This document shows, one piece after another, positions 1 to 8,947 of a stretch of DNA of 64,000 nt; within the stretch, counting starts at the first letter, position 1; the number at the start of each line of letters is the position of its first letter. Location: the NCBI RefSeq assembly GCF_018603435.1, contig NZ_CP075682.1:2852001-2916000 (forward strand), read 5' to 3'. A program made the position numbers and the translations under genes. This stretch comes from Chryseobacterium sp. ZHDP1. Its GTDB lineage: Bacteria; Bacteroidota; Bacteroidia; Flavobacteriales; Weeksellaceae. Below the pieces are notes generated by a model. The model saw only the letters and a program-made list of their open reading frames with translations, searched no databases and was not told the origin of the DNA.

Positions 1-1
1 T

Positions 2-439
2 TATAACAGATGTATCGGTACAAGATATTGTGCAAACAACTGTCCTTATAAAGTAAGACGTTTCAACTGGTTTACTTATAACCTGAATGACAAGTTCGAC
101 TTCAATATGAATAACGATCTTGGAAGAATGGTTCTGAACCCGGATGTTGTGGTAAGAACGAGAGGGGTTATGGAGAAATGTTCTATGTGTATCCAGATGA
201 CTCAGACTACTATTCTTGAAGCTAAAAAAGAGAATAGAATCGTGAAGGACGGAGAGTTCCAGACAGCTTGTTCTAAAGCTTGTTCTACAGGTTCAATCAA
301 GTTCGGAGATATGAATGACAAAGAATCTGAAGTGAGAAAGCAATATGCTTCAAACAGAAGATATTATTTACTGGAAGAGATCGGAACAAAACCAAATGTG
401 TTCTATCACACTAAAGTAAGAAACAGAGTAGAAAAATAA
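2..439 (+). CDS. actB: Alternative complex III iron-sulfur subunit ActB, C-terminal part (partial at window edge)
   Basis: This is the last ~145 residues of the large iron-sulfur/molybdopterin-oxidoreductase-like subunit of alternative complex III, which takes electrons from quinol and passes them to a cytochrome c or directly to an oxidase. The reading frame is open from the first bases of the window, so the 5' part lies outside. Ferredoxin-type cysteine clusters are visible: CIGTRYCANNCPY near residue 4 and a later CSMC plus ACSKAC set, which bind [Fe-S] clusters. It is followed 25 bp later by actC in the same direction. The family assignment rests on these motifs and on the gene order B-C-D-E-F. 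Confidence 0.93.
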   Translation, partial: YNRCIGTRYCANNCPYKVRRFNWFTYNLNDKFDFNMNNDLGRMVLNPDVVVRTRGVMEKCSMCIQMTQTTILEAKKENRIVKDGEFQTACSKACSTGSIKFGDMNDKESEVRKQYASNRRYYLLEEIGTKPNVFYHTKVRNRVEK

Positions 440-464
440 AGTTTAAATAATAAATAGGTAAAAA

Positions 465-1862
465 ATGTCAGGACATTACGAAGCTCCGATAAGGGAACCT
501 CTAATTATTGGTCACAAAACTTATCACGATATCACGGAAGATATTGCACGACCTATCGAAGAAAGAGCAGGTAAATTATGGTGGATTTCATTATATGCAG
601 CCTTAGTTCTATTCATCTATGGATTCGGATGTATCGCTTACACTATCGGAACAGGTATTGGAGCATGGGGACTAAACAGAACTATTAACTGGGGATGGGA
701 TATTACTAACTTCGTATGGTGGGTTGGTATCGGTCACGCCGGAACCCTAATCTCAGCGGTATTATTATTATTTAGACAGAGATGGAGAATGTCTGTAAAC
801 AGATCTGCAGAGGCGATGACGATCTTTGCGGTTGTGCAGGCGGCAATCTTCCCGGTTATCCACATGGGTAGAGTTTGGGTAGGATATTGGGTATTCCCTT
901 TACCAAACCAGTTCGGTTCTCTTTGGGGGAACTTCAACTCTCCTCTACTTTGGGACGTATTTGCGATCTCTACGTATTTCTCGGTATCAACAGTATTCTG
1001 GTTCATGGGATTGATCCCTGACTTTGCAATGATCAGAGACAGAGCGAAAACGCCTTGGACTAAGAAAATTTATACTTTCCTTGCATTCGGTTGGGGTGGT
1101 AAAGCAAAACACTGGCAAAGATTCGAAGAACTATCTTTGGTTCTTGCAGGTTTGGCAACTCCGCTTGTATTCTCAGTACACACTACCGTATCTTTTGACT
1201 TCGCAACTTCGGTTATTAAAGGATGGCACTCTACGATCTACCCTCCTTACTTCGTTGCCGGTGCGATTTTCTCAGGATTCGCAATGGTACAGACGCTATT
1301 GTTAGTTGCCAGAAAAGTATGTCACCTTGAAGATTACATCACTATGTATCATATCGAAATTATGAACATCGTAATCATCCTAACAGGTGGTATGGTAACT
1401 GTAGCTTACGCAACTGAATATTTCATCGGATGGTATTCAGGATCAAGATTTGAAGATTTTACATATCTTTCTCCTGGTGCTGCTGTTGGACCTTACTGGT
1501 GGGCTTTCTGGTCACTAATTATCTGTAACCTTGTTGTTCCTGCTTCTTTCTGGTTCAAGAGACTTAGAACGAACATTATCTGGACATTCATTGTTGCATT
1601 AATTATCAACATCGGTATGTGGTTTGAGCGTTTCGACATTATCGTTATCAACCTTTCAAGAGATTACTTGCCTGGTTCTTGGACGATGTTTAAGCCAACA
1701 ATCATTGATGTGGGTGTATATTTAGGAACAATCGGGTTCTTCTCTGTATTATTCTTATTATACGCAAGAACATTCCCTGTAATTGCACAGGCTGAATTAA
1801 AATCGATTTTGAAAATCTCAGGTGAAACTTATAAAGCAAAAGAAGGAGATGAGCACCACTAA
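465..1862 (+). CDS. actC: Alternative complex III quinone-binding membrane subunit ActC (NrfD/PsrC family)
   Basis: The 465-residue protein has about ten hydrophobic helices and belongs to the NrfD/polysulfide-reductase membrane subunit family. It sits in the inner membrane and in known complexes forms the quinol site together with ActF. Conserved-looking polar membrane residues include the stretch VGIGHAGTLIS near residue 88 and the arginine-rich loop RQRWRMSVNRSAEAM that follows. It lies between actB and actD and overlaps actD by 14 bp, which indicates translational coupling in one operon. Confidence 0.95.
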   Translation: MSGHYEAPIREPLIIGHKTYHDITEDIARPIEERAGKLWWISLYAALVLFIYGFGCIAYTIGTGIGAWGLNRTINWGWDITNFVWWVGIGHAGTLISAVLLLFRQRWRMSVNRSAEAMTIFAVVQAAIFPVIHMGRVWVGYWVFPLPNQFGSLWGNFNSPLLWDVFAISTYFSVSTVFWFMGLIPDFAMIRDRAKTPWTKKIYTFLAFGWGGKAKHWQRFEELSLVLAGLATPLVFSVHTTVSFDFATSVIKGWHSTIYPPYFVAGAIFSGFAMVQTLLLVARKVCHLEDYITMYHIEIMNIVIILTGGMVTVAYATEYFIGWYSGSRFEDFTYLSPGAAVGPYWWAFWSLIICNLVVPASFWFKRLRTNIIWTFIVALIINIGMWFERFDIIVINLSRDYLPGSWTMFKPTIIDVGVYLGTIGFFSVLFLLYARTFPVIAQAELKSILKISGETYKAKEGDEHH

Positions 1863-2370
1863 AATTGTATACGGACTTTATGCTGACGACGACGATTTAA
1901 TGAACGGCGTTAAAGCATTCAACGATAAAGGAATCAAAATAAACGAAGTCTATACTCCGTTTCCGGTTCACGGACTAGATAAAGCTTTAGGGTTAAAGAA
2001 AACAAGAATTTCTGATGCCGCTTTTATCTACGCTTGTTATGGAGTTACGATCGGTGCTACTCTTACATGGTATGTAATGAACCACGACTGGCCTCAGAAC
2101 ATTGGAGGTAAACCAGCTTTCGACTGGGCTCACAATATGCCGGCTTTCGTAGTACCTATGTTTGAGCTTATGGTATTCTGCGCAGCGCATATGATGTCAT
2201 TAACTTTCTTGGTAAGAAACAAAATGTATCCAGGAGCTCCTGCACAAAACCCGGATCCAAGAACAACGGATGATAAATTCTTAATGGAATTTGTAACTGA
2301 AGATGTGGAATCTGTAAAGCAGTTGCTTATTGAAACTGGAGTTGAAGAAATAACTGTTAAAGATGCTTAA
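1849..2370 (+). CDS. actD: Alternative complex III subunit ActD (DUF3341)
   Basis: This is a DUF3341-family protein of 173 residues, a small membrane subunit of alternative complex III. Two hydrophobic segments are visible in the middle of the protein (around AAFIYACYGVTIGATLTWYV and FVVPMFELMVFCAAHMMSLT). I place the start at the ATG at 1849, giving MSTTKIVYGLY, which is the normal N-terminus for the family. An earlier in-frame ATG at 1822 would add nine lysine-rich residues inside actC. The stop overlaps the first possible actE start by 8 bp. Confidence 0.92.
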   Translation: MSTTKIVYGLYADDDDLMNGVKAFNDKGIKINEVYTPFPVHGLDKALGLKKTRISDAAFIYACYGVTIGATLTWYVMNHDWPQNIGGKPAFDWAHNMPAFVVPMFELMVFCAAHMMSLTFLVRNKMYPGAPAQNPDPRTTDDKFLMEFVTEDVESVKQLLIETGVEEITVKDA

Positions 2371-2371
2371 A

Positions 2372-3079
2372 ATGAAAAAGAATGTATTAAAAATTACAGC
2401 AGTTTTAGGTTTAACAACAGTTTTACTTAACTCTTGCGGACCAAAAGAGAATACTCCGCTGGTCTATTTCCCGGATATGTATTTTCCGGTAGCTTACGAT
2501 CCATTGATGAAAGCTCAGGATGCTTATTCAGATCATGAAAATGAAATTCCTGCTTTTGTTAAAAATAATTTTGCAACAGGTCTTTCTCCTGTAGAAGGAT
2601 CAGTAGCTCAAAATAAAGATGGTGTCTTCGAAGAAGGATTACTTCCAAAAACACCGGATGAATACAATGCTGGTTATGATGCTTCTAAAACAGTAACAGC
2701 TTCTCCTTTAAACCCTGCAAACGCAGCAAAAGATCTCGAAAGAGGAAAAGGTCTTTTTGAGAAAACCTGTGCAGCTTGTCACGGTGTCGGAGGAGACGGA
2801 CAGGGACCAATCGTTCAGTCCGGAGCATTCTCTGGTGTACCAAACTATGCAGACAGAGATATTACTGTAGGATCTGTTCATTATGTAATAACCAACGGTA
2901 GAAACGCAATGGGATCTTATGCAGGACAACTTAACGCTGGAGACAGATGGAGAGTTGCCATGTATGTAATGGATGCTTTCAAAAAAGGAGCTGCAGCACC
3001 TGCGGCGGCTACAGCAACAGCCACGACAGCGGCTGCCCCTGCGAAATCTGAAACGATGACTACCGAAACTAAAAAATAA
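2372..3079 (+). CDS. actE: Alternative complex III cytochrome c lipoprotein subunit ActE
   Basis: This is a periplasm-facing mono-haem cytochrome c anchored as a lipoprotein. The N-terminus has a hydrophobic signal ending in LLNSC. The haem-binding motif CAACH begins at residue 133, and the probable axial methionine is M180 in NAMGSY. The C-terminus is a low-complexity Ala/Thr/Pro tail of about 35 residues. In the complex it relays electrons between the iron-sulfur subunit and downstream acceptors. An alternative start is the ATG at 2363, which overlaps the actD stop. The following actF begins 9 bp after the stop. Confidence 0.93.
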   Translation: MKKNVLKITAVLGLTTVLLNSCGPKENTPLVYFPDMYFPVAYDPLMKAQDAYSDHENEIPAFVKNNFATGLSPVEGSVAQNKDGVFEEGLLPKTPDEYNAGYDASKTVTASPLNPANAAKDLERGKGLFEKTCAACHGVGGDGQGPIVQSGAFSGVPNYADRDITVGSVHYVITNGRNAMGSYAGQLNAGDRWRVAMYVMDAFKKGAAAPAAATATATTAAAPAKSETMTTETKK

Positions 3080-3087
3080 GAAAAGAA

Positions 3088-4419
3088 ATGTATAGTTTTT
3101 CACCAAAATTAAAATCAACTTCTATAATCCTTCTTGTTGTAGGTTTAGTTCTTTTTGCGGTTGGTTTCTTTATGAATAAAGGAATTACTACTGAGAAAAT
3201 AGAACACATGATGGAAGCGGTTCATGCTTCTGGTCATACAGCTCCTACGCATTCTAGTGAAATGGTAGGACCTCAGGATCACGCAGCTCACCTTGAGCAT
3301 GCTACTCTTCAGGTTCATAACCAGCCTTTAGCGGCAATACATTTTGTAGCTGTATTTTTCTTTGGAGTAAGCTGCTGCGTATTATTCTTCTATTCTATTC
3401 AGCATGCTGCACACGCAGGTTGGCCAATTATCATTACAAGAGTAATGGAAGCTATTGCTTCTTATATTCCTTACGGTGGTGCTATTTTAATCATTTTAAT
3501 GATTTTAAACATCACACACCAAGGTCACCTTTTCCATTGGATGGATCCGGAATTAACAGACCCAAATTCTGCTCATTTCGATGTGATCTTATTTGAAAAA
3601 AGAATTTTCTTAAATATTCCTTTCTATGCAGTAAGAACTTTCATCTACGTATTAGGAGCTTCTTTCTTCGCTTGGAAACTGAAAGCTCAGTCTAAAAAAG
3701 TAGACGAAACAAAATCAAGAGTAGAATATCAAATGCTTTACAGATGGGCAGTAGGATATATTGCATTCTTCGGTTTTGCTTCTGCAGCTTGGGCTTGGGA
3801 CTGGTTGATGTCTATTGACCCACACTGGTATTCTACCATGTATATCTGGTATTCAATGGTGAGCTGCCTTTCAAGTGGTATTGCGGTAATCATTCTTCTA
3901 AGTGTTTATTTAAAGAAAAACGGATTCCTTCCTCAATTCAACGATAACCACTTACATGATTTAGGAGTATTCCTATTTGCAACCAGTATGCTTTGGACGT
4001 ATACATGGTTTGCACAGTTCATGTTATACTGGTACGCAAACATTCCGGAAGAGGTTAACTATTTCTTCGGAAGATTCCAGCACTACTCTCCTACTTTCTT
4101 ACCAATGCTTATTGTAAACTTCTTATTACCATTATTGGTATTGGTGAGCAGCAGCATCAAGAGAAACTACAAAGTGGTTACAACAATGGCAGTAGTGGTA
4201 ATTTGTGGTCACATCTTAGATTACTTCAATATGGTAATGCCGGGAACAGTAGGACCATACTGGAAAACTCCTGAAGTATTTATCCTGATCTTAGGAGCAA
4301 TCTTATTCGTAGTTGGATTATTTATGTTCACTGTGCTTTCAGCACTATCTAAACTTAAACTGATCCCTACAGGTAACCCTTACCTACACGAATCTGAAAT
4401 TTATGAATATCCTTTCTAA
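3088..4419 (+). CDS. actF: Alternative complex III quinone-binding membrane subunit ActF
   Basis: The 443-residue protein has about ten transmembrane helices and is the second NrfD-like membrane subunit of alternative complex III. One hydrophobic segment lies at residues 9-28. A His-rich loop follows (residues ~42-75, many HA/AH pairs), a feature seen in Bacteroidota homologues. It is the last gene of the operon and a strong hairpin terminator lies 23 bp downstream. The cytochrome oxidase genes (coxB/coxA) that follow actF in many relatives are not present here. Confidence 0.94.
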   Translation: MYSFSPKLKSTSIILLVVGLVLFAVGFFMNKGITTEKIEHMMEAVHASGHTAPTHSSEMVGPQDHAAHLEHATLQVHNQPLAAIHFVAVFFFGVSCCVLFFYSIQHAAHAGWPIIITRVMEAIASYIPYGGAILIILMILNITHQGHLFHWMDPELTDPNSAHFDVILFEKRIFLNIPFYAVRTFIYVLGASFFAWKLKAQSKKVDETKSRVEYQMLYRWAVGYIAFFGFASAAWAWDWLMSIDPHWYSTMYIWYSMVSCLSSGIAVIILLSVYLKKNGFLPQFNDNHLHDLGVFLFATSMLWTYTWFAQFMLYWYANIPEEVNYFFGRFQHYSPTFLPMLIVNFLLPLLVLVSSSIKRNYKVVTTMAVVVICGHILDYFNMVMPGTVGPYWKTPEVFILILGAILFVVGLFMFTVLSALSKLKLIPTGNPYLHESEIYEYPF

Positions 4420-4442
4420 GGAATTTGTAACAACATAAAAAG

Positions 4443-4476
4443 AAAAAAGACTGATTGTAATGATCAGTCTTTTTTT
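4443..4476 (+). terminator. Rho-independent terminator of the act operon
   Basis: The stem GACTGAT (4449-4455) pairs with ATCAGTC (4463-4469), flanked by an A-run on the left and a 7-T run on the right. This allows termination on the plus strand and possibly also on the other strand. Confidence 0.85.
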
Positions 4477-4572
4477 ATGCACTAAAAATTAAAACTGTCC
4501 TGCAGCCTTTCTGAATTTTAATTGTCTTAAACTAAGAATGATTTAACTAAAAAAACATTAATTGTATCAATC

Positions 4573-5586
4573 ATGAAGAAAAATCTACTGTTATTATTTT
4601 TAACAATCGTTGTAAATTTCGTCAATGCACAAAGCATCACTTTCATTTCGGAAAAAACCAATAAACCACTTCCTAAGATTTCGGTGTTTGGGAAAGACGG
4701 AAGTATTGTAGCCTACTCCGATATTGATGGAAAAATAGACAAACAATCCATAAAACCGGATCAGGAAAAGTTTCAGCTGATCTACGATAATATGTCTATC
4801 GCTACTTTGTCCTATGCAGATTTTGACAAAGAAATCATTAAAGTAGATGACAGGGTAAAAGATATCGAACGTGTGATCATAAAAAATAATAAACCCGCAA
4901 AATATATTTTTGTAAAAGGAAACTTTAACTCTTACGTTACTGTAAACAATAAGTTAAACTGCTACACAGACGGAATCATTACTTACATTTTTGATAATGA
5001 AACAAAAAAACTGAAAAGCGTCAATGTAGAACAGTACAGAGCATTCAGGATTGAAGAAAAAAATATCGATAAAAAATCGACAGCATCCTTTGATTATGGC
5101 AGAATGATGAATGTACCTGAGATGAAAGACCTTGGAAATATTCAGGAATATAAAAAAAGAAATGCCGTCATTAAAGAACTGAAAGGTGACCGGAAAGATC
5201 AGATCGAAATTGCCCACAGTGCTTTACAGGAAAAAGAACTAAACATTTTAGGATACCGTTTTTACGATATAAGAGTAATCTCAAATGCTTCTTACGAGAA
5301 AGAAAGCAATAAAACCTTAAGAGATCTTCTGGAATTTAACGACATTCGATTTGTCAAATTAAAGCACAAAAGTGAGCCAGACTACAACCAGTTGATCTTA
5401 TACAGCAATTTTTATCCTGTGGAAATAGAATTCAGAAATGATAAAGATATCGAAAGTGTAAATTTGAATACCAATAAAAGCAGTTACACAACAAAATATT
5501 GGGAAGATCCGTCTTTTCCGAATATGCAGACTGTTTTCAGTTCGTTTTTCAGAGATCAGCTAAAAGAACAACAAAATAAAAAATAA
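4573..5586 (+). CDS. Secreted protein of unknown function (337 aa)
   Basis: I do not recognise a named family. The N-terminus is a clear signal peptide (MKKNLLLLFLTIVVNFVNAQ, cleavage likely after NA). The next ~70 residues (ITFISEKTNKPLPKISVFG) resemble the CarboxypepD_reg-like or peptidase-associated beta domain found at the front of many Bacteroidota envelope proteins. The remainder is charged, without further membrane segments. It is likely periplasmic or outer-membrane attached. It starts ~100 bp after the act terminator and is followed 51 bp later by a lipoprotein gene. Confidence 0.75.
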   Translation: MKKNLLLLFLTIVVNFVNAQSITFISEKTNKPLPKISVFGKDGSIVAYSDIDGKIDKQSIKPDQEKFQLIYDNMSIATLSYADFDKEIIKVDDRVKDIERVIIKNNKPAKYIFVKGNFNSYVTVNNKLNCYTDGIITYIFDNETKKLKSVNVEQYRAFRIEEKNIDKKSTASFDYGRMMNVPEMKDLGNIQEYKKRNAVIKELKGDRKDQIEIAHSALQEKELNILGYRFYDIRVISNASYEKESNKTLRDLLEFNDIRFVKLKHKSEPDYNQLILYSNFYPVEIEFRNDKDIESVNLNTNKSSYTTKYWEDPSFPNMQTVFSSFFRDQLKEQQNKK

Positions 5587-5637
5587 AATCCTCTATTAAT
5601 AATGGTTTTATTATTTTTGTGGTAAACCGAAAAAAAA

Positions 5638-6837
5638 ATGAAAAAGTTTTCTTTTCTACTAATTTTCAGCCTGTTGCTTTTCACAGCATGCAAGAAAGAT
5701 CATGTAGATGCTACCAATACTAAAACTTTGCAGTCGAGTATCAATGATATGACGGCAAGTTTACCTACTATTAAGCAAATTAAATTTAACGAAGCGCTCT
5801 ACATCCTAAAAACTTTTGGAGTGGAAGCTGATGGAGATGTTGCCGAACTGAAAGCTTTAGGACAGTTGATTGACGGTAAAAAAGTGCCGGAAATTATGGC
5901 AATGGCAGATCAGGTAGCACAAAAAAACGGAATCGAATGGGCAAGTACAGCACCGCCTTCATTAGGAGAAATGAATATCTTCGGAAATGACAAGGCTAAA
6001 GAAAGCGATTCGAATGACGTAAAAGCCAATTCATTGAGCATTACCACAAGACCGACAGGAGATGATGGAACCGGAGCTCCTACTGCGCTTCAGATTGTTC
6101 CGAGATTAGTTGATAACGCCGGAAATCCTGTATCCTTTACAGGAGCTGGTCTGGAAGCAACGCTGGAAGTATTCAGCAATGGAGTAAAGCTTTCCACGGC
6201 TAAAAATTTAATGCAGGATAACAATTTCAAAGGATTTAATTTAAAATTCTCTTCACTTCCTGCAGCTAAGGTTGTTGATAATAAAATCGATATCACGGTT
6301 TCTGTAAAAACAACTGCGAAAACTTTCAAAATGACAAAAATCGGACTGGATGTTAATCCTCTTTTACTGAAAGTTCCGGCTGCTCCGAAAGTAGATTCAA
6401 CAGCGGTTATTCAGGATCCTGCCGTAATCGATCCGAACAACCCGAATGCAAGCGTTCCTTCTGCAACAGATCCGAACGCAACAGCTCCAACAACTCCTGC
6501 CGCACCTAAACAACCGGCTGCAGATCCAAAAAGCACTGTTTCAGGATTTTTAAATAACGTAAGCGCTCAAAACTTAAAAGCAGCTTACAACTCTGCAAGC
6601 AACCCGAATTGGGGAAGTTATGAGTCGTTCTCAAATCCGACTTCAGGATTTGGCTCGGTGAAAAATGTAAGCGTAAAAAACATCACCACCAATGCTTCCA
6701 ATGCAACTTCTGCAAGCGTAAGTGCAACGTATGATGTAACGGATAAAAGTGGAAAAACAACATCTCTGAAAGCAACTTTCGGACTTAAAAATGTAAACGG
6801 AGACTGGAAAATTTCCAGCTACAAAATCAATCCGTAA
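5638..6837 (+). CDS. Lipoprotein with a proline/alanine-rich linker (possibly DUF6694-like)
   Basis: The 399-residue protein begins with a lipoprotein signal (lipobox LFTAC, Cys at about residue 18) followed by KKD. The first ~75 residues (TLQSSINDMTASLP and the helix after it) resemble the DUF6694 lipoprotein domain, although I cannot confirm this. A low-complexity Pro/Ala/Asp/Asn linker spans about residues 255-300. It joins to a C-terminal domain of ~95 residues that looks like a DUF4878/NTF2-like fold ending in GDWKISSYKI. The next gene, apt, starts 3 bp after the stop, so the two may be co-transcribed. Confidence 0.7.
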   Translation: MKKFSFLLIFSLLLFTACKKDHVDATNTKTLQSSINDMTASLPTIKQIKFNEALYILKTFGVEADGDVAELKALGQLIDGKKVPEIMAMADQVAQKNGIEWASTAPPSLGEMNIFGNDKAKESDSNDVKANSLSITTRPTGDDGTGAPTALQIVPRLVDNAGNPVSFTGAGLEATLEVFSNGVKLSTAKNLMQDNNFKGFNLKFSSLPAAKVVDNKIDITVSVKTTAKTFKMTKIGLDVNPLLLKVPAAPKVDSTAVIQDPAVIDPNNPNASVPSATDPNATAPTTPAAPKQPAADPKSTVSGFLNNVSAQNLKAAYNSASNPNWGSYESFSNPTSGFGSVKNVSVKNITTNASNATSASVSATYDVTDKSGKTTSLKATFGLKNVNGDWKISSYKINP

Positions 6838-6840
6838 AAA

Positions 6841-7377
6841 ATGGCATCGCAGCAGCTGATCACAAAACTGGAAGAAACCATCGAAAATATACCTGATTTT
6901 CCGATTCCGGGAATTCAGTTTAAGGACATCTCTCCCATTTTCCTAAACCCGAAACTGTATGAAGAGGTGATTGCAGATCTGGTACAATTCAGCAAAGGAA
7001 AAGTTGATGCAGTATGCGGAATTGAAAGCAGAGGTTATCTTTTTGGGATTGCCATCGCTGTTGCACTGGAAGTTCCTTTTATTTTAATCCGAAAAGCAGG
7101 AAAACTTCCACCACCCGTGATTTCGGAAAAATATGATCTCGAATACGGAAATGCTGTTATCGAAACCCGAGAAGGACAGTTAAAATCCGGACAAAGAGTT
7201 TTGATTCATGATGATCTTTTAGCAACCGGAGGAACAACTGAAGCCGCTGCAAAATTGGTTAAAAAACAAGGCGCAACCGTTTCTCAGTTCAGTTTTTTAA
7301 TTGGATTGAAAGATTTAAAAGGCGAAGAAAAACTGAAAAAGTTTAATGCAGAAATCTATCATATCTTAGAATATTAA
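6841..7377 (+). CDS. apt: Adenine phosphoribosyltransferase
   Basis: This enzyme converts adenine and PRPP to AMP in the cytoplasm (purine salvage). The length, 178 residues, matches the family. The PRPP-binding loop is seen as VLIHDDLLATGGTTEAAAKL near residue 120, and the N-terminus FPIPGIQFKDISPIF is the usual APT signature. It follows the lipoprotein gene by 3 bp, and a hairpin lies after its stop. Confidence 0.97.
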   Translation: MASQQLITKLEETIENIPDFPIPGIQFKDISPIFLNPKLYEEVIADLVQFSKGKVDAVCGIESRGYLFGIAIAVALEVPFILIRKAGKLPPPVISEKYDLEYGNAVIETREGQLKSGQRVLIHDDLLATGGTTEAAAKLVKKQGATVSQFSFLIGLKDLKGEEKLKKFNAEIYHILEY

Positions 7378-7395
7378 ATTTTAAAAAATAATATA

Positions 7396-7429
7396 AAATG
7401 CTCTGAAATTCGTTTTCCGGAGCATTTTT
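7396..7429 (+). terminator. Probable terminator after apt
   Basis: AAATGCTC (7396-7403) pairs with GAGCATTT (7420-7427) around a 16-nt loop and is followed by a short T-run. Confidence 0.6.
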
Positions 7430-7516
7430 CATGATTAACTATTCATAATTCACTCATTCACTTGTAATAATTTCCTTTAATTATTCAAATAAAATCAACA
7501 ATACACATAAAGTATT

Positions 7517-7546
7517 TTGTAAATCATTCAGAAACAATTAAATTTG
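7517..7546 (+). promoter_or_regulatory. Bacteroidota-type promoter for the TPR-ribH pair
   Basis: A TTG (-33 type, 7517-7519) is followed after 19 nt by TAAATTTG (7539-7546), which matches TAnnTTTG. The start codon at 7568 lies 21 nt downstream. Confidence 0.6.
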
Positions 7547-7567
7547 CATTTCAATTTTTAATAATTT

Positions 7568-8263
7568 ATGGCAAAAATTACAAACGAGCAGGAAGGTAAA
7601 GAAACTGTTGAGTTTTTTAAAGATCTTGACAGAGAGGCTTTAAACACAGAAAGGTTCCTTGAAAAATATTCAAAACCTTTGGGAATTGTTTTCGGACTAC
7701 TTATTTTAGGAGTTCTTGGCTTCTTCGGTTACAAGCAATTTGTTGTAACTCCTAAAAATGCAGAAGCTGTAAAAAGTTTCCTGGCTGCTCAGAAAAATCT
7801 TGCTGACGGTAAAGATAAAGAGGCTTTAGGCGGAAAATCTGCTGCAAATCCGGGTTTCTTAGGAACTTATAACGAATATTCTGCAACCAACGTAGGAAAG
7901 CTTTCTGCTTACAACGCAGGTTTGGTGAAATTCAAAGAAGGTAAATTTCAGGAAGCTTATGATCTTTTAGATAGTTTTTCATCTGACAACAAAACATTGA
8001 TGGCAATGAAATATGGAGCAATGGCAGATGCAAAATCCGGTCTTAACAAAAATGATGAAGCACTTCAGTTATTAGACAAAGCGGCATCAGCTTCAGACGA
8101 TCCTTACACAACGTATTATTTTACGAGAAAAGCCGGTATCTTAGCTTTAGGATTAAAGAAAAATGCAGAAGCTAAAAAGTATTTTGCAACAATTGACGAA
8201 AAATATCAGGACTACGACAACGGAATGTCTGATTCTTATATTGAAATGACTAAATATTACTAA
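7568..8263 (+). CDS. Membrane-anchored tetratricopeptide-repeat protein (YfgM-like)
   Basis: The 231-residue protein has one N-terminal membrane helix (residues ~38-58, IVFGLLILGVLGFFGY) followed by TPR-like helical repeats (e.g. AYNAGLVKFKEGKFQEAYDLL and the matching AKKYFATIDEKYQDYDNG). This layout is that of YfgM-type periplasmic TPR proteins. Its precise role is not shown by the sequence. ribH starts 3 bp after the stop, an arrangement I associate with Flavobacteriia, so the two are likely one transcript. Confidence 0.8.
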   Translation: MAKITNEQEGKETVEFFKDLDREALNTERFLEKYSKPLGIVFGLLILGVLGFFGYKQFVVTPKNAEAVKSFLAAQKNLADGKDKEALGGKSAANPGFLGTYNEYSATNVGKLSAYNAGLVKFKEGKFQEAYDLLDSFSSDNKTLMAMKYGAMADAKSGLNKNDEALQLLDKAASASDDPYTTYYFTRKAGILALGLKKNAEAKKYFATIDEKYQDYDNGMSDSYIEMTKYY

Positions 8264-8266
8264 ACA

Positions 8267-8785
8267 ATGGCAACAGTTAATCTTTCTGATTACAAGCCAC
8301 TTAACATAACCAATGCCGATGATTTTTCTATCGGCATTGTTTTTTCTGAGTGGAATGATTTTGTAACCTACAATCTTCGTGATGCAGCTCTGGAAATCCT
8401 TCAAAAAGAAGGAGTAAAATCTGAAAAAATCTCTCTTTTTCCGGTTCCGGGAGCTTTTGAGTTAAGCTATGCAAGTATGCAGCTTTGTAAAGAGCGAAAA
8501 TTTGACGCAGTAATTGCAATCGGATGTGTGATCCGTGGAGAAACGCCTCATTTCGATTACGTTTGTTCGGCGGTTGCACAGGGAATTAAAGATTGTAATG
8601 TTCTCACAGATACTCCGACTATTTTCTGTGTTTTAACGGACGATACAAAAGAGCAGTCGATTGCAAGAAGCGGCGGCGATCTTGGAAACAAAGGGGTTGA
8701 AGCAGCAGTTACGGCTTTGCAGATGATTGATTTTAAAAAGAATCTTTCGGGCAGAAAAGGGAACATCGGATTTGGGAATTCGTAA
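8267..8785 (+). CDS. ribH: 6,7-dimethyl-8-ribityllumazine synthase
   Basis: This enzyme carries out the penultimate step of riboflavin synthesis, condensing 5-amino-6-ribitylaminouracil with dihydroxybutanone phosphate. Family motifs visible are FSEWNDFVT near the start, VPGAFELSYA (substrate loop), IAIGCVIRGETPHFDYVC and the C-terminal NKGVEAAVTALQMI. The length of 172 residues is normal. It is the second gene of the TPR-ribH pair and is closed by a hairpin terminator. Confidence 0.97.
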   Translation: MATVNLSDYKPLNITNADDFSIGIVFSEWNDFVTYNLRDAALEILQKEGVKSEKISLFPVPGAFELSYASMQLCKERKFDAVIAIGCVIRGETPHFDYVCSAVAQGIKDCNVLTDTPTIFCVLTDDTKEQSIARSGGDLGNKGVEAAVTALQMIDFKKNLSGRKGNIGFGNS

Positions 8786-8806
8786 TTTTCCGAACTGAAA
8801 AATATT

Positions 8807-8839
8807 AAAAAGGACTATTCTTCAATAGTTCTTTTTTTG
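8807..8839 (+). terminator. Rho-independent terminator after ribH
   Basis: GGACTATT (8812-8819) pairs with AATAGTTC (8824-8831) around a CTTC loop, with A's on the left and seven T's on the right. Confidence 0.85.
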
Positions 8840-8947
8840 TCCCAGAAAGTTATCTCCCGAATATTATATTGTGGTATTTTTAAAAATTATGCGCTCAAAT
8901 AATATTCAATACTTATTTTTGTAAGAATTCATATTCAAATCATAACA

